Below are positions 29,870 through 37,879 of a stretch of DNA of 64,000 nt, piece by piece (positions within the stretch are counted from its first letter, which is position 1; the number at the start of each line of letters is the position of its first letter). The notes under the pieces were generated by a model. The model had not been told where the DNA came from and ran no database searches. It saw only the letters and a list, made by a program, of their open reading frames with translations. A program made the position numbers and the translations under genes. This stretch comes from Nocardioidaceae bacterium (GTDB lineage Bacteria > Actinomycetota > Actinomycetes > Propionibacteriales > Nocardioidaceae), in assembly GCA_030655315.1 (NCBI GenBank), contig JAURVT010000033.1:1-64000 (forward strand). The letters are read 5' to 3'.

Positions 29870-30229
29870 TCAGTCCCACTCCATTCCGCCGCGCCGCCAC
29901 TCGTAGGCGTACGCGATCGTGACGTTGACCAGGAACAGCACCGCGGCCCACAGGGGGAACCAGCCGAGCTGGTCCGAGGCCACGGCGTACGGGTAGAGGA
30001 TGATCACCTCGATGTCGAAGACGATGAACATCATGGCGGTGATGAAGTACTTGACCGAGACCTTGCCGCCGCCGATCGGCTGCGGCGTGGGCTCGATGCC
30101 GCACTCGTAAGAGTCGAGCTTGGCCCGGTTGTAGCGGGCCGGTCCGGTGAACGGCGCGATGCCGACGGAGAAGACCGCGAACCCTGCGGCCAGCACGCCC
30201 AGGGCGAGGATCGGGATGTAGGCGTTCAC
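29870..30229 (-). CDS. nuoA: NADH-quinone oxidoreductase subunit A
   Basis: First gene of the main operon, 119 aa with three helices. The loop [17 protein letters not shown] keeps the Cys that is replaced by Ser in nuoA2. It starts at a GTG (30229) about 10 nt after GGGGAG. Upstream lies a leader of about 140 nt with a Rex-like operator. Confidence 0.95.
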   Translation of the reverse strand: MNAYIPILALGVLAAGFAVFSVGIAPFTGPARYNRAKLDSYECGIEPTPQPIGGGKVSVKYFITAMMFIVFDIEVIILYPYAVASDQLGWFPLWAAVLFLVNVTIAYAYEWRRGGMEWD

Positions 30230-30315
30230 GCGGTGTCACTCCCCTGGGGCGGACGGTGTCTGAGGGACTCACGGCTGTGCTGCGGTCGCCGTCCTCGGAC
30301 CCTCTCGCTCGTGCG

Positions 30316-30335
30316 CTCGTGAATTTCTTCACGAG
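30316..30335. promoter_or_regulatory. Rex-like operator in the nuo leader
   Basis: A perfect palindrome CTCGTGAA-TTTC-TTCACGAG with 8-bp arms and a 4-nt spacer. Its core GTGAAnnnnTTCAC matches the redox repressor Rex consensus (TTGTGAAnnnnTTCACAA); only the outer T/A pairs differ. Rex is known to repress the nuo operon in Streptomyces when NADH/NAD+ is low. Here the site lies about 30-50 nt after the proposed transcription start and about 90 nt before the nuoA start, a position suited to blocking transcription. Confidence 0.65.
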
Positions 30336-30373
30336 GGTCGGCGAGACGACGCTCGGGGGTGGCGACGTTCGTC

Positions 30374-30379
30374 AGTGTA
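30374..30379 (-). promoter_or_regulatory. Candidate -10 box of the nuo operon
   Basis: TACACT on the minus strand fits TANNNT. Transcription would start near 30367, giving a leader of about 138 nt that includes the Rex-like palindrome. No good -35 hexamer is visible, and the palindrome at 30383-30418 covers that area. Confidence 0.4.
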
Positions 30380-30382
30380 TGC

Positions 30383-30418
30383 CCGGTCACACCCCGTCCG
30401 ACACGGGGGTGTGACCGG
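30383..30418. promoter_or_regulatory. 13-bp inverted repeat over the nuo promoter region
   Basis: Arms 30383-30395 (CCGGTCACACCCC) and 30406-30418 (GGGGTGTGACCGG) are perfect with a 10-nt spacer. It overlaps the likely -35 to -15 zone of the candidate nuo promoter, so it may be an activator or repressor site. It could also be a terminator for menG, which ends about 210 nt upstream in the direction of transcription. The half-site order (TCACA then TGTGA) is opposite to CRP sites. Confidence 0.5.
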
Positions 30419-30473
30419 CGACACCGGTCCTGACCTGGGGATTTAGGGCATTTCTGGCTTGCGTTATTGACGT

Positions 30474-30632
30474 GGTCGCGATGGCCGGGAGCAACGCCGC
30501 CGGCCGGAATGCCGTGCACGTCAGGCTGACCCGTCCGGCGCCCGGCTGGGAAGGCGCCGCGGCGAGGACGACCCGGGGTTGGTCGTCGAGGCCGCGAGCA
30601 ACGCACCCAGGCGGGATGCCGGGGCGCGTCAG
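30474..30632. repeat. Imperfect direct repeat between menG and the nuo promoter
   Basis: Copy 1 (30474-30524) and copy 2 (30581-30632) share GAGCAACGC and an aligned frame of about 51 nt with roughly 75% identity by eye. Copy 2 runs over the menG stop codon. Together with the palindromes this fills most of the 399-nt gap 30230-30628. An AT-rich stretch at 30441-30470 stands out from the GC-rich background but I cannot assign it. No ORF in the gap is credible. Confidence 0.5.
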
Positions 30633-31324
30633 AGGGGCTTGGTGGCGTGGTGGAGGGCGACGATCCCGCCGGTGAGGTCGGTCCAGGTGACCGAGCGCCA
30701 TCCGCTGTCGTGGATCTGGCCGGCGAGGTGGCTCTGGTCGGGCCAGGAGCGGATCGACTCGGCGAGGTAGACGTACGACTCGGGGTTGGACGAGACCCGG
30801 CGGGCGACCGAGGGCAGCGCGCGCATCAGGTAGTTGACGTAGACGGTGCGGAACGGCGCCCAGGTGGGACGGCTGAACTCGCACACCACGAGGCGTCCGC
30901 CGGGGCGGGTGACGCGGAGCATCTCGCGCAGGCCGGCGGACGGGTCGACGACGTTGCGCAGGCCGAACGAGATCGTCACCGCATCGAACGAGTCGTCGGC
31001 GAACGGGAGGCCGGTGGCGTCGCCGGCCACGAAGGGCAGGTGCGCGTACTGGCGGACGCCCTGGCGGAGCATGCCGATGGAGAAGTCGCACGGGACGACG
31101 GTGGCGCCGGCGCGGGCGAACGGGACGCTGGAGGTCCCGGTGCCGGCGGCGAGGTCGAGGATCGTCTCGCCCTCGGCCGGGGCGACGGACTCGACCACGC
31201 GGCGGCGCCAGCGTCGGTCCTGCCCGAGGGAGAGGACGTCGTTGGTGAGGTCGTAGCGGCGCGCGACGTCGTCGAACATGCGGGCCACCTCGCCCGGCTG
31301 CTTGGTCAGGTCGGCGCGGGTCAC
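30629..31324 (-). CDS. menG: Demethylmenaquinone methyltransferase
   Basis: Methylates demethylmenaquinone with S-adenosylmethionine, the last step of menaquinone synthesis. The 231-residue protein has the SAM motif [20 protein letters not shown] (about residues 58-77) and the UbiE/MenG signatures [20 protein letters not shown] and [11 protein letters not shown]. The GTG start at 31324 sits after GGGACGAT and has no obvious ribosome site. The frame continues far upstream but runs antisense to menF. It ends 400 nt before nuoA on the same strand. Confidence 0.94.
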   Translation of the reverse strand: MTRADLTKQPGEVARMFDDVARRYDLTNDVLSLGQDRRWRRRVVESVAPAEGETILDLAAGTGTSSVPFARAGATVVPCDFSIGMLRQGVRQYAHLPFVAGDATGLPFADDSFDAVTISFGLRNVVDPSAGLREMLRVTRPGGRLVVCEFSRPTWAPFRTVYVNYLMRALPSVARRVSSNPESYVYLAESIRSWPDQSHLAGQIHDSGWRSVTWTDLTGGIVALHHATKPL

Positions 31325-31385
31325 CGGGCCATCGTCCCATCGTGTGACGTGCCCCGCCTGATCGGGCCGGGCGCCGTCCGCGACG

Positions 31386-31391
31386 TACCCT
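31386..31391 (+). promoter_or_regulatory. -10 box of menF (leaderless)
   Basis: TACCCT fits TANNNT and is followed by 6 nt (GAAAGG) and the GTG at 31398. The menF and menG starts are only 73 nt apart and divergent, so their promoters share this gap. Confidence 0.55.
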
Positions 31392-31397
31392 GAAAGG

Positions 31398-32657
31398 GTG
31401 ATCAGCCCCGAGGGCCCGGACGCGGGCGTCCCCCGTCTGGTGGTGCGCACCACCCGCATCGGCCCCCTCGCGAACGGCCTGCTCGACCTCCTTCCCGAGC
31501 ACGACTCGCTCGCCTGGGTGCGCGACGGCGACGGCCTCGTCGGCTGGGGACGTGCGGCGGTCGCCTCGACGTCGGGGCCCGGCCGGTTCTCCGACGCGCA
31601 GGACTGGTGGCGCGATCTCACCGCCGCCGCCGACGTGCTCGACGACGTCGACTGCGCCGGGTCCGGGCTCGTCGCGTTCGGCTCCTTCGCCTTCGCCGAC
31701 GACCCCGGCGACTCGGTGCTCGCCGTGCCCGAGGTGGTGGTCGGACGCCGGGGCGACCTCGTCTGGCTGACGACGATCGGCACCGACGAGCAGCCCGCCC
31801 CCGGCCTCCGGCCGGGCAGCCCGGCCCGCCGGCCCGAGAACGTCGTCTTCACCGACGGTGCCCGCGGCGGGGCCGACTGGGAGACCGTCGTCGCCGAGGC
31901 GGTGCGCCGCATCACCGCCGGCGACCTCGACAAGGTGGTGCTCGCCCGCGACCTCGTGGCCGACCTCGACGCGCCCCTCGACACGCGCTGGCCGCTGCAG
32001 CGCCTCGCCGCCACCTACCCGCCGTGCTGGACCTTCCAGGTCGACGGCCTGTTCGGGGCCACCCCGGAGATGCTGGTGCGACGCGAGCGCGGCCTGGTGA
32101 CCTCGCGGGTGCTCGCCGGCACGATCCGTCGCACCGGCGACGACGCCCACGACCTCGCGCTCGCCGCGTCGCTGGCGCGCTCCAGCAAGGACCTCGAGGA
32201 GCACGAGTACGCGGTGCGCTCGGTCGCCGACGTCCTCGCCGACCACTGCACGGGGATGAACGTGCCGGAGTCGCCGTTCGTCCTGCACCTGCCCAACGTC
32301 ATGCACCTGGCCTCCGACGTCGCCGGCGTGATCGACGACGACACGTCCGCGCTCGAGCTCGCCGGCGCCCTGCACCCGTCGGCGGCCGTGGGCGGCACGC
32401 CGACCAAGACCGCCGTCGACCTCATCCTCGAGATCGAGGGCATGGACCGCGGGCGCTACGCCGGTCCGGTCGGCTGGATCGACGCCGACGGCGACGGCGA
32501 GTGGGGCATCGCGCTGCGCTCGGCCTCGGTCGAGGGCGACGGAACGCGGGTGCGCCTCTACGCGGGCTGCGGCATCGTCGCCGACTCCGACCCCGGGGCC
32601 GAGCTCGCCGAGAGCCAGGCCAAGCTCGTCCCCGTGCGCGACGCCCTGACCTCCTGA
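31398..32657 (+). CDS. menF: Isochorismate synthase (menaquinone-specific)
   Basis: Converts chorismate to isochorismate, the first committed step of menaquinone synthesis. The 419-residue protein has the chorismate-binding domain in its C-terminal 260 residues: [64 protein letters not shown] and [20 protein letters not shown]. The divergent menG supports a menaquinone rather than siderophore role. No lyase gene of siderophore pathways is nearby. GTG start fixed by the -10 box. Confidence 0.92.
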   Translation: MISPEGPDAGVPRLVVRTTRIGPLANGLLDLLPEHDSLAWVRDGDGLVGWGRAAVASTSGPGRFSDAQDWWRDLTAAADVLDDVDCAGSGLVAFGSFAFADDPGDSVLAVPEVVVGRRGDLVWLTTIGTDEQPAPGLRPGSPARRPENVVFTDGARGGADWETVVAEAVRRITAGDLDKVVLARDLVADLDAPLDTRWPLQRLAATYPPCWTFQVDGLFGATPEMLVRRERGLVTSRVLAGTIRRTGDDAHDLALAASLARSSKDLEEHEYAVRSVADVLADHCTGMNVPESPFVLHLPNVMHLASDVAGVIDDDTSALELAGALHPSAAVGGTPTKTAVDLILEIEGMDRGRYAGPVGWIDADGDGEWGIALRSASVEGDGTRVRLYAGCGIVADSDPGAELAESQAKLVPVRDALTS

Positions 32658-32682
32658 CCCACCGGTCTGGGACGCTGTCCCG

Positions 32683-33405
32683 GTGCTGCTCCAGGTGGTC
32701 GTCCTCGTCGCGCTGGTCGCCGTGCTCGGGCTCTACGTCCGGCGCGACGTCACCGAGTACGCCCGCTTCCGCGCCCTGACGGACACCTCGGCCCGGGTGC
32801 GCGCCTACCGCCGCTGGTGCCTGGAGGGGCCGCTGCTCTTCGGCGGCATGACGCTCGTCGCGCTGGGCGTCGCGGGCCGTCCGTTCGAGGCGCCGCTCGC
32901 CCGCGCGGCGGCCTCCGACCTCGTGTCATCGGCCCGCGACGGGCTCGGCACCGGCTTCGTGGCCGCGTTCGTCGCCGCCGTGGTGGGCGGTTCGGTGGTC
33001 GGCGCGGTCCTCGCGAGCCGCTCGTCCGGCGCACCGTCGACCGTGGGCGACATCGACGCCCTCCTGCCGCGCAACCGTGCCGAGCTGCCGTGGGGCGGCG
33101 TGCTGTCGGTGACGGCCGGGGTGTTCGAGGAGCTGCTCTTCCGCCTCGCGCTGCCCGCGCTGGTGCTCGCGGTGACCGGCAGCGTCGTCGCGGCCTTCGT
33201 CGGCCCGACCCTGGTGTTCGGGCTGATGCACGCCTACCAGGGCGCGGCCGGCGTCGTCGGCACCACCGTGGTCGGCGTCCTGATGGTGGGCGTCTACCTG
33301 CTCACCGGCCAGCTGTGGGTCGCGATCGTGCTGCACGTCGTGATCGACCTGCGCGCCCTCGTCCTCGTGCCCGCACTCACCGGCGCCCGCTCCCGTCCCG
33401 CCTAG
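32683..33405 (+). CDS. CPBP family intramembrane metalloprotease
   Basis: A membrane protein of the CAAX protease/bacteriocin-processing (Abi) family. The 240 residues form about six to eight helices. The three family motifs are present: EELLFR (EExxxR; about residues 148-153), FGLMHAYQG (FxxxH; about 183-191) and HVVIDLRALV (HxxxD-like; about 222-231). These are the Glu and His residues used for catalysis. It begins 25 nt after menF and may share the transcript; a GACGCT 6 nt before the GTG could give its own start. Substrate unknown. Confidence 0.85.
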   Translation: MLLQVVVLVALVAVLGLYVRRDVTEYARFRALTDTSARVRAYRRWCLEGPLLFGGMTLVALGVAGRPFEAPLARAAASDLVSSARDGLGTGFVAAFVAAVVGGSVVGAVLASRSSGAPSTVGDIDALLPRNRAELPWGGVLSVTAGVFEELLFRLALPALVLAVTGSVVAAFVGPTLVFGLMHAYQGAAGVVGTTVVGVLMVGVYLLTGQLWVAIVLHVVIDLRALVLVPALTGARSRPA

Positions 33406-33438
33406 CGGCGGTGGCCATGGCACCAGGATCGGCCCGGA

Positions 33439-33456
33439 GGTGGGGCCGTACCCACC
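33439..33456. terminator. Weak hairpin between convergent CPBP protease and SGNH genes
   Basis: GGTGGG (33439-33444) pairs with CCCACC (33451-33456) around 6 nt. The gap 33406-33486 also holds a near-repeat of CAGGATC...TCGGCCCG at its two ends. No T-run. This junction is weaker than the others in the window. Confidence 0.3.
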
Positions 33457-33486
33457 GCGCACCCGTGCCGAGGGCGACCCCCAGGA

Positions 33487-34257
33487 TCAGATCGGCCCGA
33501 GGCTCGGCCGCTTGGCGGTGACGGCGTCGCCGGACGACGTGCCGCGGATGCGCCGCTCCACCCAGGGCAGCGCGTGCTCCTTGGCCCAGGCGAGGTTGGC
33601 GTCGCGGCGCTCGTTCTTGGGGACGAACGCGGCCTTGCTCATCGGCTCGCTGACGAGGTCGTGCGGGACGCCCAGGACGTCGAGCACGGCGATCGCCATC
33701 CGGGTGTGCCCGCGCCACGACATGTGCATGCGGTCCTCGTCCCACAGCCGGTTGTCGGCGTACTCGCGCAGGCGCCAGTAGTCGAGCAGCGTCGCGCCGT
33801 GCACGTCGGCCATCTCGCGCACCAGCTCGTTGTAGATCGCGAACCGGCCCCGCATCGTCCCGATCACCGGCGCACCGACCGGGTCGACGGCGGTCCAGAC
33901 GACGACGCGTGCGCCGGTCGCGGTGAGCCGCCCGACCGCTTCCCCGTAGCGCGCGACGAGGTCGTCGAGGTCGACCTTGGGTCGCAGGATGTCGTTGGCC
34001 CCGGCGTAGATCGTCACCAGGTCGGGCCGCATCGCGACCGCCGGCTCGATCTGCTCGTCGAGGATCGCGTCGAGCTTGCGGCCACGGATCGCGAGGTTCG
34101 CGTACCCGAAGTCGTCGGTGCGCGTCGCCAGCACCTCCGCGACGCGGTCGGCCCACCCGCGCAGCCCGTTGGGGCGCGACGGGTCGGGGTCGCCGACGCC
34201 CTCGGTGAAGGAGTCGCCGAGCGCGACGTAGCGGTGGAAGACAGGTGACGCGGTCAT
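33487..34257 (-). CDS. SGNH/GDSL hydrolase
   Basis: A serine esterase or lipase-like enzyme of 256 aa. Block I is VALGDSFTEGVGD (nucleophile Ser at about residue 16), block III is IYAGANDILRP with the Asn, and the late Asp/His pair is DRMHMSWRGH. There is no signal peptide, so the enzyme is probably cytosolic. Such proteins deacylate small esters or acyl sugars; the substrate cannot be told. The start at 34257 diverges from the DUF1275 gene by 43 nt. Confidence 0.9.
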   Translation of the reverse strand: MTASPVFHRYVALGDSFTEGVGDPDPSRPNGLRGWADRVAEVLATRTDDFGYANLAIRGRKLDAILDEQIEPAVAMRPDLVTIYAGANDILRPKVDLDDLVARYGEAVGRLTATGARVVVWTAVDPVGAPVIGTMRGRFAIYNELVREMADVHGATLLDYWRLREYADNRLWDEDRMHMSWRGHTRMAIAVLDVLGVPHDLVSEPMSKAAFVPKNERRDANLAWAKEHALPWVERRIRGTSSGDAVTAKRPSLGPI

Positions 34258-34300
34258 CCCCCGATCGTCCCAGGCCGGTCACGGTTGGCAGGATCGGCCC

Positions 34301-34993
34301 ATGAGCACCGCCTCCCAGCGCCTGCACACCGCGGGACGCGTCCACGTCCCGCTGATGCTCGCCCTCACCTTCTCCACCGGCGTCGTCGACGCGGTCGGCT
34401 ACCTCGGCCTCGACCGCGTCTTCACCGGCAACATGACGGGCAACGTCGTCATCCTCGGGATGGCGCTGGTCGGCGCGGACGACCTGCCGATCCTCGGCCC
34501 CGTCATCGCGCTCGTGGGCTTCGTCCTCGGGGCCGCGCTGGGCGGCTTCGTCCTGCGCCACCGCGAGAGCGGCTGGTCCCGTCGGACGAGCGGCCTGCTC
34601 GCCGTCGTCGCCGTGGTGCTGACGGCGCTGGCCGTCACCCTCCTGGTCGTCCCCTCCTTCCCCGAGCCGCTCGCGCTGTCGGTGACGGGCGTGCTGGGCG
34701 CCGCGATGGGGCTGCAGGCCGCGACCGCGCGCCACCTCGCCGTCGCCGACGTCACCACCGTCGTCGTCACGTCGACGCTCACCGGGCTGGCCGCCGACTC
34801 CGTGCTCGGCAACCGGTCGGGCACCCGGCAGTGGCGACGCCTCGGGGCCGTCGGGCTGATCCTGCTCGGCGCCGCCGCCGGGGCCGCGCTGCTGCGCTGG
34901 GAGCTCGGCGCCGGGGTCGCGCTGTCGGCCGTGATCACCGTCGTGGTGGTGGTCGTGGGCCACGTCGCCATGCGGCGCGCGTCCGCCGCCTGA
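34301..34993 (+). CDS. DUF1275 (YoaK-like) membrane protein
   Basis: A 230-residue integral membrane protein with about seven helices. The family opening FSTGVVDAVGYLGLDRVFTGNMTGN is split over residues 24-48, and MGLQAATARHL plus VTTVVVTSTLTGLA mark the second half. The function of DUF1275 is unknown; some members are thought to be transporters. It has CAGGAT 6 nt before the ATG, a weak -10 match, and is followed 23 nt later by the helicase gene. Confidence 0.85.
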   Translation: MSTASQRLHTAGRVHVPLMLALTFSTGVVDAVGYLGLDRVFTGNMTGNVVILGMALVGADDLPILGPVIALVGFVLGAALGGFVLRHRESGWSRRTSGLLAVVAVVLTALAVTLLVVPSFPEPLALSVTGVLGAAMGLQAATARHLAVADVTTVVVTSTLTGLAADSVLGNRSGTRQWRRLGAVGLILLGAAAGAALLRWELGAGVALSAVITVVVVVVGHVAMRRASAA

Positions 34994-35003
34994 CGGCCCG
35001 CCG

Positions 35004-35009
35004 TAGGGT
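35004..35009 (+). promoter_or_regulatory. -10 box of the helicase gene (leaderless)
   Basis: TAGGGT fits TANNNT, followed by 7 nt and the ATG at 35017. It lies in the 23-nt gap after the DUF1275 gene, so the helicase has its own promoter and its start is well supported. Confidence 0.55.
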
Positions 35010-35016
35010 CGAGCGC

Positions 35017-37557
35017 ATGCGCCTCGTCGACCACCTGCCCGAGGGCCCGTTCGACGAGGACCTCACGCTGGCGGCGTTCACCGAGTGGGCCGACGCGCAG
35101 GGGCTGACCCTCTACCCGCACCAGGAGGAGGCGATCCTCGAGGTGCTGGCCGGCTCGAACGTCATCGTCGCGACGCCGACGGGCTCGGGCAAGAGCCTGG
35201 TGGCCGCGGGTGCCCAGCTGGCGGCGCTGGCCGCGGGTCGTCGCACCTACTACACGGCGCCGATCAAGGCACTCGTGTCGGAGAAGTTCTTCGCGCTCGT
35301 CGAGCTGTTCGGCGCCGAGAACGTCGGCATGGTGACGGGCGACGCCGCGGTCAACGCGGACGCGCCGATCATCGCCGCCACCGCCGAGATCCTGGCCAAC
35401 AAGGCGCTGCGCGAGGGCGCGGCCGCCGACGTCGGCCTGGTGGTGATGGACGAGTTCCACTACTACTCCGACCCCGACCGCGGGTGGGCCTGGCAGGTGC
35501 CGCTCCTCGAGCTGACGAACGCGCAGTTCGTCCTGATGTCGGCCACGCTCGGCGACACCACCTTCTTCGCCGACGACCTCACCCGCCGCACCGGCCGCGA
35601 GACCGCCACCGTCACGTCGGTCGACCGGCCCGTCCCACTGGTCTTCGAGTACGTCACGACGCCCGTCCACGAGACGCTCGAGGAGCTGCTCGGGTCACAC
35701 CAGGCGCCGGTCTACGTCGTGCACTTCACCCAGGCGTCGGCGATCGAGCGCGCTCAGGCGCTCGCGTCGATGAACGTCGCGTCGCGGGCCGAGCGCGACG
35801 CCATCCGCGACACGATCGGTGCGTTCCGGTTCACGTCGGGCTTCGGGACGTCGCTGTCGCGCCTGGTGCGCCTCGGCATCGGGGTGCACCACGCGGGCAT
35901 GCTGCCGCGCTACCGGCGGCTCGTCGAGACGCTGACGCAGGCGGGGCTGCTCAAGGTGGTCTGCGGCACCGACACCCTCGGCGTCGGGATCAACGTGCCC
36001 ATCCGCACCGTGCTGTTCTCCGCGCTCACCAAGTACGACGGGACACGCCAGCGTCACCTGCAGGTGCGTGAGTTCCAGCAGATCGCCGGGCGTGCCGGGC
36101 GGGCGGGCTTCGACACCGTCGGCAGCGTCGTCGTCGAGGCGCCCGACCACGTCGTCGAGAACGCCAAGCAGCTCGCCAAGGCCGGTGACGACGTCCGCAA
36201 GCAGCGCAAGGTCACCCGCAAGAAGGCACCGGAGGGCTTCGTCAACTGGACCGAGTCGACCTTCGACCGGCTGACGACGGGCGAGCCCGAGCCGCTGGTC
36301 TCTCGGATGAAGGTGTCGCACGCGATGGTGCTCGACGTCGTCCAGCGCCGCGGTGACGCGTTCGCGTCGATGCGTTACCTGCTGCGCGACAACCACGAGC
36401 CCCGTCGCCGCCAGAACCAGCTGATCCGCGAGGCGATCGCGATCTTCCGGGCGCTGGTCGCCGGTGGCGTCGTCGAGCGCGTGCCCGAGCCGGGCCCGGA
36501 CGGCCGCACCGTGCGGCTGACCGTCGACCTGCCGCCCGACTTCGCGCTCAACCAGCCGCTGTCGCCGTTCGCGGTCGCCGCGCTCGACGTGCTCGACCCC
36601 GAGTCCGAGGACCACGCGCTCGACGTCGTCTCGGTGATCGAGTCGACGCTGGAGGACCCGCGGACGATCCTGCGCGCGCAGCAGCACCGGGCGCGCGGCG
36701 AGGCCGTCGCGCAGATGAAGTCCGAGGGCATCGAGTACGAGGAGCGGATGGAGCTGCTCGACGAGGTCACCCACCCGCAGCCGCTGCGCGACGTCCTCGA
36801 GGCGGCGTACGAGGCGTACAAGGCCGGGCACCCGTGGGTGGCCGACCACGAGCTGCGCCCCAAGTCCGTCGCCCGCGAGATGTGGGAGCGGTCGATGACC
36901 TTCGCCGAGCTGGTCTCCTACCACCAGCTCGCGCGGTCCGAGGGCCTCGTCCTGCGCTACCTGTCCGACGTCTACAAGGCGCTGCGGCACACCGTCCCCG
37001 CGTCGGCGCGCGACGAGCTGCTCGAGGACATCACCGCCTGGCTCGGCGAGGTCGTCCGCCAGACCGACTCCTCGCTGCTCGACGAGTGGGAGGAGCTCGC
37101 CGCCGGCGGTGGCCAGGCCGTCGTCGCCGCGCGTCCCCTCGACGCGACACCGACCGCGCTCACCTCCAACACCCGCGCCTTCCGCGTGCTCGTGCGCAAC
37201 GCGCTGTTCCGACGCGTCGAGCTCGCGGCGCTGCGGCGCTTCGAGGAGCTCGGTGCCATGGACGCCGCCGCGGGCTGGACCGCCACCCGCTGGTCCGAGG
37301 CGATGACCGACTACTTCGCCGAGTACGACGTGCTCGGCACCGACGCCGACGCCCGCGGCCCGTCGATGTTCGTCGTCGACGACGACCCCGAGCGCGACGA
37401 CCCCGACGCCGGACGCGTGTGGGAGGTGGAGCAGGTGATGGCCGACCCCGACGGCGACCACGACTGGCGCATCCGCGCGACGGTCCACCTCGACGCCTCC
37501 GACGAGGCCGGCGAGCCCGTCGTCCAGCTCCGCACCGTCGCCCCCCTCACCTCCTAG
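35017..37557 (+). CDS. Ski2-like DEAD/DEAH-box RNA helicase with DUF3516
   Basis: An 846-residue superfamily 2 helicase. Motif I is ATPTGSGKSLVAAG (about residues 49-62), motif II is VVMDEFHYYSDP, motif III is LMSATLGD, and motifs V/VI are CGTDTLGVGINVP and QQIAGRAGRAGFDT. The C-terminal 450 residues match DUF3516-type helicases of actinobacteria, related to Ski2/Mtr4 proteins that act in RNA turnover. The ATG at 35017 was chosen over the longer upstream frame, which overlaps the DUF1275 gene. Likely roles are RNA processing or decay. Confidence 0.88.
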   Translation: MRLVDHLPEGPFDEDLTLAAFTEWADAQGLTLYPHQEEAILEVLAGSNVIVATPTGSGKSLVAAGAQLAALAAGRRTYYTAPIKALVSEKFFALVELFGAENVGMVTGDAAVNADAPIIAATAEILANKALREGAAADVGLVVMDEFHYYSDPDRGWAWQVPLLELTNAQFVLMSATLGDTTFFADDLTRRTGRETATVTSVDRPVPLVFEYVTTPVHETLEELLGSHQAPVYVVHFTQASAIERAQALASMNVASRAERDAIRDTIGAFRFTSGFGTSLSRLVRLGIGVHHAGMLPRYRRLVETLTQAGLLKVVCGTDTLGVGINVPIRTVLFSALTKYDGTRQRHLQVREFQQIAGRAGRAGFDTVGSVVVEAPDHVVENAKQLAKAGDDVRKQRKVTRKKAPEGFVNWTESTFDRLTTGEPEPLVSRMKVSHAMVLDVVQRRGDAFASMRYLLRDNHEPRRRQNQLIREAIAIFRALVAGGVVERVPEPGPDGRTVRLTVDLPPDFALNQPLSPFAVAALDVLDPESEDHALDVVSVIESTLEDPRTILRAQQHRARGEAVAQMKSEGIEYEERMELLDEVTHPQPLRDVLEAAYEAYKAGHPWVADHELRPKSVAREMWERSMTFAELVSYHQLARSEGLVLRYLSDVYKALRHTVPASARDELLEDITAWLGEVVRQTDSSLLDEWEELAAGGGQAVVAARPLDATPTALTSNTRAFRVLVRNALFRRVELAALRRFEELGAMDAAAGWTATRWSEAMTDYFAEYDVLGTDADARGPSMFVVDDDPERDDPDAGRVWEVEQVMADPDGDHDWRIRATVHLDASDEAGEPVVQLRTVAPLTS

Positions 37558-37879
37558 CCCCCTCCCCGCCCGCTGTCTCGCCGAGTGGCGCAAATTCGGG
37601 GTCGACACGCATGATTCGGCCCGATCTTGCGCCACTCGAGCACGGATTTGCGCCACTCGACGCGGACGGATCGGGCGCCGGCCCCGTCACGCGCAGAGGA
37701 GAGCGGCGAGAAGGTCACGAGGTGGCCGGCAGAGTGACGCGCGGGCGTACGGGTCGACGCGGCGGCGGACGCTCACCGAGTGGCGCAAACCTGCGGACGA
37801 GCGGCGCAAGATCGGGGTCCGCCTCGGCGTGTCACCCCGAGTTTGCGCCGCTCGGCGGGAGGCGGGAGAGGGGGCGGGG
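37558..37879. repeat. Six-copy GAG(T/C)GGCGCAA palindromic repeat region
   Basis: This 322-nt gap between the converging helicase and LuxR genes holds no credible gene. It contains six copies of the 11-mer GAGTGGCGCAA or GAGCGGCGCAA: forward near 37583, 37778 and 37799, reverse near 37627, 37647 and 37843. The best stem is 37798-37818 with 37834-37854 (21 nt, two mismatches); another pairs 37582-37601 with 37622-37640. The stems probably end both transcripts. The copies differ by one T/C change that is matched on both arms of a stem, which suggests compensatory change. Confidence 0.75.

Noticed and set aside
30383-30418. CRP-type site over the nuo promoter
   Set aside because: The half-sites are in the order TCACA...TGTGA, the reverse of the CRP consensus TGTGA...TCACA.
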